A stretch of 20,384 bases of DNA, from the NCBI GenBank assembly GCA_964513975.1, contig CAZEON010000012.1:1-20384 (forward strand). Reading direction: 5' to 3'. Below the pieces are notes generated by a model. It had not been told where the DNA came from and made no database searches. It saw only the letters and a list, made by a program, of their open reading frames with translations. Positions within the stretch are counted from its first letter, which is position 1. Each line of letters begins with the position of its first letter. The stretch is from CAZVBV01 sp964513975 (lineage in GTDB: Bacteria > Patescibacteriota > Gracilibacteria > UBA4473). Position numbers and translations under genes: made by a program. Shown one piece after another: positions 13,991-20,384 of the stretch.

Positions 13991-15358
13991 CTACTTTTCT
14001 GACCATTCAAGAAGTTTTCGTGGATCTTTATGCCATTCACCTTTCCACATTTCCATAACATATTCGGCGGGAGATTGTTCGCGAACAAAAATGTATTCTT
14101 TGATAGGCCAAAGAAAACGAGACGCATCAACCTTATGATTCATTGTTTTGTGTCGCTCCTGTAATGAAAAAGAGGCAATATTTAAAAGTTCTTTTGCATA
14201 ATAAAGAACCTTTTTTCCATTGGGCGCTTCTGCTTGTAAAGCGTCTTTGAAAACTCGTTTTCTCATTTCTAGCTGGTCTGCAAAGGTCCAATCTTTTACA
14301 AGATTTTGGCACTTTTTCATGACGTCTGAATTTAACGTCAGAGCTCGTATTATTGCGGGAATAGAAGGAAGAAGATGCGGTGGAACACAGTCAAAACCAC
14401 GATATTCAAGATAGTGTTTGATTCGTATTTCACCCCAGATTGATATTGTGTGTGAATAAAAATCTTCCATGATTGCGGAATGTCCTTTGAATCCGTTTTT
14501 TAGGTATTCTCTAAAGGTTAAGTCTATAAAAATTTCTTTCCCATTGCGTTTTATTTTTCGCATTGGCAAATCCAAGAGATAGTCGATCCATTTTTCGAAA
14601 TTAAAATCTTTATCAAAAAATATTTCTTGTATTTCTGTTCTATGAGGGCATGCAAGAGTATTTGAATGATTTCGCTTGGACATAAATCCAGAGAATCTCC
14701 CTGAATCAATGGGAGAGTTGGCAAACATGGCCATAAGAATGGGAGAAATTTTTAACAGTGTTTGGAATTTTTCAATGGCGTCTTTTTCGGAGGTGTATCC
14801 AAAATTGACATGAATGCTGTCATTTTTTATGAAAAACCCTGTTAATTCTTTTTTATTGAGATCTAAATAGTATTTTTTGTAATGGTTGCAATGCGTACGC
14901 ATATCTTTTGGAGATACACATAATATATCCTTGTTTTTTGCGAATGGTTTGCGACCCATAGAACTCCAAAATATACCAAATTCTTTAGAGATCTCATTAA
15001 TTTCTCTGGTGTGCATTTGATATTCGCGATTAAGACTGAAGAGTCCTTTTCGTGGTTTACTTACGAGCTCAAGACGTCCGTCGTCTTCTATGTGTATTTC
15101 ACTCCCCCCTCTTTTTAGAATTTTAATATTTCCATCTTTGTCTTGATTGATAATTTTCCATCCAACTTCTTCAACTAACTTTTTTAAAATGGCTAAATAT
15201 CCACAGGATCCTGAATATTTTACAGGACTTAAATCTGCATTATAAATACCGCTTCTTTCTACTTCTGTTCCGATGAGTAATTCTTTCTTTGGTGTGGACG
15301 CATCGTGAAAAAATTTCACAATATCAAGTTTTGATCGAATCGGTTTTTTGCTATTCAT
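13991..15358 (-). CDS. glutamate-cysteine ligase-like enzyme (GCS2/plant-type family)
   Basis: The 455-residue protein matches the plan of plant/alphaproteobacterial-type glutamate-cysteine ligases: GTEVE (30-34), DGRLELVSKP (about 93-102), SIHVNF (182-187), MAMFANSPIDSGRFSGFMSKRN (about 209-230), IDLTFREYL (279-287) and RIKHYLEYRG (312-321). Such enzymes join glutamate and cysteine with ATP, the first step to glutathione, or related gamma-glutamyl compounds. No glutathione synthetase gene is in view, so the actual product is open. It is transcribed alone. The ATG at 15358 has no clear ribosome-binding site. Confidence 0.8.
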   Translation of the reverse strand: MNSKKPIRSKLDIVKFFHDASTPKKELLIGTEVERSGIYNADLSPVKYSGSCGYLAILKKLVEEVGWKIINQDKDGNIKILKRGGSEIHIEDDGRLELVSKPRKGLFSLNREYQMHTREINEISKEFGIFWSSMGRKPFAKNKDILCVSPKDMRTHCNHYKKYYLDLNKKELTGFFIKNDSIHVNFGYTSEKDAIEKFQTLLKISPILMAMFANSPIDSGRFSGFMSKRNHSNTLACPHRTEIQEIFFDKDFNFEKWIDYLLDLPMRKIKRNGKEIFIDLTFREYLKNGFKGHSAIMEDFYSHTISIWGEIRIKHYLEYRGFDCVPPHLLPSIPAIIRALTLNSDVMKKCQNLVKDWTFADQLEMRKRVFKDALQAEAPNGKKVLYYAKELLNIASFSLQERHKTMNHKVDASRFLWPIKEYIFVREQSPAEYVMEMWKGEWHKDPRKLLEWSEK

Positions 15359-15533
15359 ACACGAAAAAAAAAGTATCTAGATTGTTCAGTTCTGATGGAT
15401 TCGTAACAATATCCAACTTTCTTCTTACAGTTCATCTTTTATTCATCCTGTTCACAGTAAAGCAAAACCAGGGAATACCAAGTTTTTCTTTGGGATACTG
15501 AAAAAAGGGATAGTGCGAAGTCATCCCTCCCTC

Positions 15534-15965
15534 CTATTTCAACGACCTCTCAATCGTCTTAACCCCTTTATCAAGGGGGGATAAGTCGACCATGAATGCT
15601 GCTTCTTTTCGCTCGAATGGCTTATCAAGATCTCGAATAAGTTCAGCGAAGAAGATAAATATAGAGGAAAGAGAAAAGATGAAGACCATTCCGAGAGTGA
15701 TGTTTTCACTATTTGAAAAAATTTGAAGACTGAGCAACAAAAATATGAAAAAATAGAGGAAGATGTATCCAACTTTTGGGAATTGAAGAGATTTTCCATA
15801 TTCAAGATAACTCACATATCCTCGTAATCCATCTTGGTATTGTTGGAAACGGCTCATCTTGTTTGCTGGAATAACATCATCAAGTACAGCTGATTCAAGC
15901 GTTATATTATTGAGAGCATCTTGTAGGTCATTGAATTTAGCCTTTCCACTGAGGTATTTTTTAAT
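15534..15965 (-). CDS. C-terminal part of a membrane-protein gene interrupted by the IS
   Basis: The frame is open from the IS boundary at 15965 to TAG at 15534. The first usable ATG is at 15857 (107 residues). It contains two membrane segments (about GYIFLYFFIFLLLSLQIF and MVFIFSLSSIFIFFAELI) and ends with LIRDLDKPFERKEAAFMVDLSPL, weakly similar to bestrophin-like DUF4239 endings. Deleting exactly 15966-16507 joins it in frame with the part at 16508-16858, giving up to 260 residues (...QTLKV-IKKYLSGKAKF...). Alone it lacks the first half of the protein. Confidence 0.7.
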   Translation of the reverse strand: MKKYLSGKAKFNDLQDALNNITLESAVLDDVIPANKMSRFQQYQDGLRGYVSYLEYGKSLQFPKVGYIFLYFFIFLLLSLQIFSNSENITLGMVFIFSLSSIFIFFAELIRDLDKPFERKEAAFMVDLSPLDKGVKTIERSLK

Positions 15966-16507
15966 ATTCCGCTAGAATTCTCCGTGGCGTAAGCCCGTGA
16001 GATGGATTGCTTCCAGAATTGAAAGCAGAGATACTGATTATATGAAATATAAAAAGCAAAGCCATTGTGTGTATTGCTGTGATTATCATGTAGTAATATC
16101 AACAAAATATCGTCGAAAAATATTCAACGAGGGACTTTTTGCGTATATAGAAATCAAAATGAAAGAAATAAGAAAGTATTATCCTGAATTAGAAATAAAA
16201 GAAATAAATCATGATGAAGACCATATTCACATTTTGATTTCAATCCCGCCGAAGATGCCTGTGGGAAGTGTTATACGCATAATAAAATCAAATACTTCAA
16301 GAGGAATAAAGCAAAAATTCCCGTTTTTAAAAAAGGTTTATTGGGGAACAGATGGGATATGGTCAGATGGATATTTTGTATCGACAGTTGGTATCAATGA
16401 AAAAACAATTCGCCAATACATAGAAAATCAAGGGGTTGAAGATTCTGGACAAGCTTCGCTTGAATTCAGTTGAAATGCCCTGTGGCGTAAGCCCAGGGAT
16501 ATTTACT
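15966..16507 (+). mobile_element. IS200/IS605-type insertion sequence (tnpA only)
   Basis: A 542-bp element with one Y1 transposase gene, no tnpB and no target duplication. The left end has a hairpin, CTC-CGT-GGC-GTAA-GCC-CGT-GAG. The right end has CAAGC-TTC-GCTTG and CCCTG-T-GGC-GTAA-GCC-CAGGG, and the final 61 bases are identical to those of the 142-bp copies. TTTTAAT precedes the left end. It interrupts a membrane-protein gene. The boundaries are supported by frame restoration on removal; a shift by three bases (145/545 bp) is also possible. Confidence 0.85.
16042..16473 (+). CDS. tnpA: Y1 HUH transposase TnpA
   Basis: A 143-residue transposase from the ATG at 16042; the frame is open to 15997, but that part overlaps the left-end hairpin region. 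It carries the HUH pair in DHIHIL (H61, H63) and the probable catalytic tyrosine Y126 in IRQYIENQ. The family signature YHVVISTKYRRKIF is near the N-terminus, and the length is that of IS200-type enzymes. Such proteins move single-stranded DNA by cutting at hairpin-marked ends ('peel and paste'). The last 13 or so residues are encoded by the right end of the IS. Because the right ends are identical, it may also mobilise the three 142-bp elements. Confidence 0.92.
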   Translation: MKYKKQSHCVYCCDYHVVISTKYRRKIFNEGLFAYIEIKMKEIRKYYPELEIKEINHDEDHIHILISIPPKMPVGSVIRIIKSNTSRGIKQKFPFLKKVYWGTDGIWSDGYFVSTVGINEKTIRQYIENQGVEDSGQASLEFS

Positions 16508-16858
16508 CACTTTGAGAGTTTGAATAAGACACTTGCTGAGTGGTTCTGGTTTGTATTTTCCTTTGGAAAGAAGTTTGGCATTAATATTCATATCGTTCAT
16601 AGAACATATTTTCCCACGAATACTGCAGATACTTTTATCAGCTTCCTTGTAATCAAAGAGAGCAGATCTGAATATTGCAGCAAGAATGAAAAAGATTCCT
16701 GCCATGAGTCCAGAAATACTTATCAGTCCAAGATCCCAAAAAGAAAGTCCAGAACTCCAGAGTAAATATTTGAGAAGCGTGAACATAATCCCAAAGAGCA
16801 GAGAACGATAAAGAGAACGCATGTTTTTGTGTTTATTTTCAGGTATTCTAACAGACAC
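16466..16858 (-). CDS. N-terminal part of a membrane-protein gene interrupted by the IS
   Basis: The frame starts at GTG (16858) or, more plausibly, at ATG (16822). It has two hydrophobic segments (LLFGIMFTLLKYLLW and LGLISISGLMAGIFFILAAIF), then a charged domain. The last 14 residues (SKYPWAYATGHFN preceded by V) come from the IS right end and stop at 16466. Original coding sequence ends at 16508 and continues in frame at 15965. The restored protein would have four membrane segments in two pairs around a cytosolic domain. Its function is unknown. Confidence 0.65.
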   Translation of the reverse strand: MSVRIPENKHKNMRSLYRSLLFGIMFTLLKYLLWSSGLSFWDLGLISISGLMAGIFFILAAIFRSALFDYKEADKSICSIRGKICSMNDMNINAKLLSKGKYKPEPLSKCLIQTLKVSKYPWAYATGHFN

Positions 16859-16996
16859 GTGTCAGTTGTGGCAATATTGTTAATATTTCTAACCCGGGTT
16901 GGAAATATCGGCAGGTGTGAGATTTCTGGTGTCTAAAAACAGGGTTTAGTGGGACACCCTTAAACTCTTGTACTCTTGAACTCTTTTACTTTTTCC

Positions 16997-17042
16997 TAAA
17001 ACCCTACCTGCTGATGTTTCTCAAGATCAGAAAACTTCATCT
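16997..17042 (-). repeat. second copy of the dnaB 3' end
   Basis: These 46 bases match 17584-17629, the last codons of dnaB, at 43 positions. The three changes are 17006, 17023 and 17034. The copy is not attached to a dnaB reading frame. Together the copies bracket the small membrane-protein gene 17133-17492. Confidence 0.8.
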
Positions 17043-17045
17043 AGG

Positions 17046-17071
17046 GATCCCTCCGCTACGGTCGGGATGAC
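17046..17071. repeat. dispersed hairpin repeat
   Basis: GATCCC ... GGGATGAC with an imperfect inner stem. It shows the same outer form as the repeats at 266, 13940, 17505 and 19169. Confidence 0.5.
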
Positions 17072-17132
17072 AAAGAGGGGGGGGACAAGAAAGAAAAAAA
17101 GATGTACATTGCAGATATCTTAATTTTAAAAA

Positions 17133-17492
17133 ATGAAAAAAAAGAGATCTCTTCGATGGATTTATTACATTTTAATTGTCATCGGAATAATAATTTTCTT
17201 AGAAGGTTTCCTTGGCGTTATTTCTAGTTTTGTACATGGATTATCACTGATAGTTGCAGGAGTTGTTTCTATATCAGCAGAGAAGAGGTCCGTGTCTGGA
17301 GAAAATAACAAGAAAAAGAATTTAGAACTTGGTTTAATTATTGGAGCGACAGTGTGTCTTGTGATAATGATAGTAATGATTGCTCTCAATATAATTAGTG
17401 ATCCAATTGTCAAAGTTCTTGTGCCTTTAGTTATGATTTTGATTGCTTATAATTCATGGAAAAAAGCTAATAAATTAGTTAAAAATAAATAA
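17133..17492 (+). CDS. small membrane protein of unknown function
   Basis: A 119-residue protein with four hydrophobic segments: about 9-27, 32-47, 68-86 and 92-107. A basic loop (AEKRSVSGENNKKKN) lies between the second and third, and Lys-rich ends lie on both sides. No family is recognised. The gene stands alone between two copies of the dnaB 3' end, opposite in direction to dnaB, which suggests that it arrived as an insertion behind dnaB. No Shine-Dalgarno site precedes the ATG. Confidence 0.65.
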   Translation: MKKKRSLRWIYYILIVIGIIIFLEGFLGVISSFVHGLSLIVAGVVSISAEKRSVSGENNKKKNLELGLIIGATVCLVIMIVMIALNIISDPIVKVLVPLVMILIAYNSWKKANKLVKNK

Positions 17493-17504
17493 AATAACGA
17501 AGCA

Positions 17505-17536
17505 GATTGCCACGTCGTTTCACTCCTCGCAATGAC
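17505..17536. repeat. dispersed hairpin repeat between the small membrane gene and dnaB
   Basis: GATTGC...GCAATGAC outer stem with GACGTG-like inner part. It lies between two converging genes and could help to end both transcripts. Confidence 0.5.
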
Positions 17537-17582
17537 AATATTTACTTTTCGACTTTTAGACTCTTTAACTTTTTGACTTCTT

Positions 17583-18959
17583 TTAAAACCCTGCCTGCTG
17601 ATGTTTCTCCAGATCAGAGAACTTCATCTTTTGTCGATCGAAGAGAAGATGCACTCGTCCAATGGCACCGTTACGGTGTTTGATTATGTTTACTTCGAGT
17701 TCATTCGGAACCTCTGAGTCTTCGTTATAGTAATCATCTCGGTAGAGCATCATCACCACATCGGCATCCTGCTCGATCGATCCTGAGTCTCTGAGATCAG
17801 AGAGTACGGGGCGTTTGTCTGGTCGTCCTTCCACACTTCGTGAGAGCTGTGAGAGGGCAACGACTGGGATGTGAAGTTCTCGGGCAAGTTCCTTGAGACT
17901 TCGTGAAATTTCAGAAATTTCTTGCACTCGGTTCATGGGATTTGCTCCACTCATCAACTGCAAGTAGTCAACCATGAGGAGGTCGAGTCCGTGTTCCATT
18001 TGTAATCGTCGAGCTTTTGCTCGCAGTTCTACAATTGAGTTTCCCATCGAATCGTCGATGAAGATCGTTGCGTTTGAAAGTTGATCCATCACTGGTCCCA
18101 TTCGTTCGAAATCAGAATCTTCTAACTTTCCTTTATGCAACTTCCAAGAATCTACTTCCAACTGAGAGCAGAGCATTCGTTCTACCAGTTGTTCTTTGGA
18201 CATCTCGAGCGAAATAATTCCAATTTTTTTATTTTGATTAATAGCTGCGCGCATTCCCATTGTGAGAGCGATGGCAGTCTTTCCCATGGATGGACGAGAG
18301 GCAACAATAATCAGATCGGAAGAATTAAATCCTCCATTAAGTTTGCTATCGAGTCCGGTAAAGGATGTTGAAATTCGGTTCTTGTTCGCCAATTCTGGGT
18401 TCTCATTAATTTCACAAAACCGTTCGTAACTGGCCGTGAGGATTTCTTTAATAGGGATGAATCGATTTCTCAAAAACGTCTGAGAGATTGAAAAAACTCT
18501 CTTTTCTGCGGATTCGAGTAACTCTTCCACAGACTTTTCAGCATCATATCCGAGTGCTGTAATTTCGTTTCCCGCTTGAATCAATTTTCGCAACGTCGAT
18601 CGGTGTTTCACGATTTGCGCGTATTGAAAAATATGCGTTGCGAGTGGTACTTCGTTTTGGAGTTCTGCTAAATATTCAGGTCCTCCGATGAGTTCCAGTT
18701 TGTCTTTTGCCTGCAATTTCGTTGCAAGTGTCACGAGATCAATTGGTTCTGATTTGTGAAAAAGATCAAGAACGGCTTCGTAAATAAATCGATGATGATC
18801 GTGATAAAAATCTGTCGCTTCGATAAAGTCGGCAATTTTTAAAATAGAATCCTTATCCAAAATCAAACACCCTAAAACCGAACGTTCCGCTTCTGGAGCG
18901 GTCGGAACGAGTTTTTTTGCAAGACTAATATCAATGTTTGAAGGTTTTATATCTGCCAT
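17583..18959 (-). CDS. dnaB: replicative DNA helicase DnaB
   Basis: The hexameric helicase that unwinds the chromosome at the fork. The 458-residue protein has the N-terminal DnaB domain (PTAPEAERSVLGCLILD, then DHHRFIYEA and GGPEYLAEL). It also has the RecA-like domain with Walker A SRPSMGKT (about 221-228), IGIISLEMS, Walker B LLMVDYLQLM, LSQLSR and the SIEQDADVVMMLYR region. There is no intein. I chose the ATG at 18959 (MADIKPSN); the frame continues upstream to a TTG at 19001, whose extra 14 residues are not typical. The terminal 46 bases are duplicated at 16997-17042. Confidence 0.95.
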   Translation of the reverse strand: MADIKPSNIDISLAKKLVPTAPEAERSVLGCLILDKDSILKIADFIEATDFYHDHHRFIYEAVLDLFHKSEPIDLVTLATKLQAKDKLELIGGPEYLAELQNEVPLATHIFQYAQIVKHRSTLRKLIQAGNEITALGYDAEKSVEELLESAEKRVFSISQTFLRNRFIPIKEILTASYERFCEINENPELANKNRISTSFTGLDSKLNGGFNSSDLIIVASRPSMGKTAIALTMGMRAAINQNKKIGIISLEMSKEQLVERMLCSQLEVDSWKLHKGKLEDSDFERMGPVMDQLSNATIFIDDSMGNSIVELRAKARRLQMEHGLDLLMVDYLQLMSGANPMNRVQEISEISRSLKELARELHIPVVALSQLSRSVEGRPDKRPVLSDLRDSGSIEQDADVVMMLYRDDYYNEDSEVPNELEVNIIKHRNGAIGRVHLLFDRQKMKFSDLEKHQQAGF

Positions 18960-19202
18960 GGGGTCTGTATTTTTTGGGAAAGTGGGATTTGGTTTTCGCA
19001 AAAAAAGAGAGGTTTGTCAATAAAGAATTTACGATTTTCGATTGCTCATTCGAGTCCGAGCGAAGCTCTCCACTCAGAGTCGAGGACTTGGAATATGTTT
19101 TTAAGAGTGTAACGAAGCACAAACATAGGTTTGGCGCTAACGCTTATGAATAAGTTGTTAATTCATCCGATTCTGGTCAAGCCAGAATGACAAAGGAATA
19201 GT
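18960..19202. other. spacer upstream of dnaB and rpsA
   Basis: No gene is supported. It contains small inverted repeats (GAGCGAAGCTC at about 19058-19068) and, at 19169-19191, a near copy of the hairpin repeat at 266-288. The dnaB promoter should lie here but I could not place it with confidence. Confidence 0.4.
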
Positions 19203-19230
19203 TTGACAGAATTTAGCATCGCATTACTAT
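19203..19230 (+). promoter_or_regulatory. promoter of the S1 gene
   Basis: Consensus TTGACA (19203-19208) and TACTAT (19225-19230) with a 16-base spacer. This predicts a leader of about 95 bases before the ATG at 19330, long for this window and possibly used for regulation of S1. Confidence 0.5.
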
Positions 19231-19329
19231 CTCATCGCTTTCTGGTCTGTTCCTCTGAAAACTGACGCGACAGAGTCTCAACACCAAAGAGCTGTAAAAA
19301 ACTTTTTTATTTCGCGTCCCACATTCAAA

Positions 19330-20384
19330 ATGACTCATTCAATGGATGATTTACTCGCCGGTAAAGACGCAGCGGGTATTGTTTTATTTCGTGCTGGAGA
19401 CAGCGCAAAGGGTATCGTTATCGATATCAACACTTCTCGTATCTTGCTCGAACTCGATGGAGGAGTAACAGGAATTATTACTAAAAAAGAGGCCGGAGGG
19501 TTTCTTGGGGATGAAAGTATAGAAATCGGTGCAACGCTCGAGTCGACAATTATTAACCCAGAAAATGAACAAGGGTTGGTGGTTCTCTCACTCAAACGAG
19601 CTTCTCAAGATATGGCATGGTCAGATCTCAGCACACTCATGGACGAAAGTCGTATCGTGAAAGTGAAGATCTTCGAAGCAAACAAAGGAGGACTTATGGC
19701 AAACTACAAAGGGCTTCGTGCTTTCTTGCCAGTGTCACAACTGACACCACTTAATTACCCACGGGTAAATGGTGCAGACAGCGCTCGTATTTTGCAAAAA
19801 TTGCAAGAACACATCGGAAAAGAATTTGCCGTTCGTGTAATTAATGTCGATCGAGAAGGAGGGAAAATTATTATTTCAGAAAAAGCAGCTCACGAAGAAC
19901 AAATGCGATCAACACTTAAAGCGTTGAGCGTAGGGGATATCGTGAAAGGAGAAGTTTCAGGAGTTCTTAAATACGGAATCTTCGTTGCATTCGACGGAGT
20001 GGAAGGTTTGGTTCACCTCTCAGAGCTTGATTGGGGACATATTTCAGATCCTTCAGCTCACTACTCTCAAGCAGACAAAGTTGAGGTTATGGTTATTGGA
20101 ATTGATGGTGACAAACTTTCTCTTTCAATTAAACGACTCTCAGACGATCCATGGAGAGACAAAGTAAAAGACTTCCAAGAAGGACAAGAAGTTTCAGGAA
20201 AAGTTCTTCGATGGAATGCACAAGGAATCTTCATTGAGGTGAAACCAGAAGTGCAAGGACTCTTTACTCTCGCAGACTTCGGAGTGGAAACACACTCAGA
20301 ATTGAAGTTGAAAGAAGGAGAAATACTCAAAGGAGTGATTGAAAAGATTAACGTGGATTCACACCGGATGGAGTTGAAGAAAGT
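19330..20384 (+). CDS. rpsA: 30S ribosomal protein S1 (partial, runs off window)
   Basis: The frame from the ATG at 19330 stays open to the window end, giving 351 codons without a stop. It consists of S1 (OB-fold) RNA-binding repeats: a diverged first one at about 17-90, then about 100-180. The best is about 195-268, with GDIVKGEVSGVLKYGIFVAF and VEGLVHLSEL, and another starts at about 280 (GQEVSGKVLRWNAQGIFIEV). S1 binds mRNA and helps start translation, which matters in a genome with few Shine-Dalgarno sites. CGA, read by the tRNA-Arg at 2521, is used repeatedly. Related S1-domain proteins exist, but position and repeat number favour rpsA. Confidence 0.88.
   Translation, partial: MTHSMDDLLAGKDAAGIVLFRAGDSAKGIVIDINTSRILLELDGGVTGIITKKEAGGFLGDESIEIGATLESTIINPENEQGLVVLSLKRASQDMAWSDLSTLMDESRIVKVKIFEANKGGLMANYKGLRAFLPVSQLTPLNYPRVNGADSARILQKLQEHIGKEFAVRVINVDREGGKIIISEKAAHEEQMRSTLKALSVGDIVKGEVSGVLKYGIFVAFDGVEGLVHLSELDWGHISDPSAHYSQADKVEVMVIGIDGDKLSLSIKRLSDDPWRDKVKDFQEGQEVSGKVLRWNAQGIFIEVKPEVQGLFTLADFGVETHSELKLKEGEILKGVIEKINVDSHRMELKK

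Overview
This 20.4 kb window is A+T-rich bacterial chromosome carrying an integrated mobile element of about 10.5 kb and, near its right side, a small insertion sequence. Several genes overlap as ATGA, so TGA is read as stop. Few genes have a clear Shine-Dalgarno site, some look leaderless, and palindromic intergenic repeats are frequent. Together with an SLH-anchored M23 protein this suggests a Patescibacteria (CPR) genome with the standard code. That placement is an inference, not proven by a marker gene.

Host left flank (1-2577): a membrane-anchored M23 peptidase-like protein with three SLH domains, its promoter, and tRNA-Arg(UCG). Integrated element (about 2578-13036): it is bounded by a 14-bp repeat of the tRNA 3' end and starts with a large serine recombinase whose 3' end runs antisense into the tRNA. 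Next comes a replication module: a CHC2/TOPRIM primase and an ATPase/helicase that look like one protein split by a C10-tract frameshift and again by a transposon. Two or three small genes follow. A cargo operon encodes a DNA-binding-like protein, a secreted Cys-rich/TPR/Ig-like protein, a TPR protein and three membrane proteins. At the right end are a zinc-ribbon protein, a coiled-coil protein and a split small gene. No conjugation or capsid genes are visible.

Two promoters inside the element, one for the recombinase and one for the cargo operon, are each followed by a 120-140 nt leader of the same unusual design. A long hairpin starts at the predicted transcription start, its apical loop holds the 5' arm of an intrinsic terminator, and the 3' arm plus U-tract lies just before the gene. 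They share architecture but little sequence, and I recognise no described class.

Three identical 142-bp non-autonomous elements (4942-5083, 10716-10857, 12376-12517) share their right end with a 542-bp IS200/IS605-type insertion sequence at 15966-16507 encoding a Y1 HUH transposase. Three of the four insertions interrupt genes, and each gene becomes one open reading frame again when exactly the element is removed.

Host right flank (13037-20384): a cluster of perfect hairpins, a HEPN-motif gene between 25-bp direct repeats, a glutamate-cysteine ligase-like gene, a membrane-protein gene split by the IS, a small membrane-protein gene between two copies of the dnaB 3' end, dnaB itself, and a ribosomal protein S1 gene that runs off the window.
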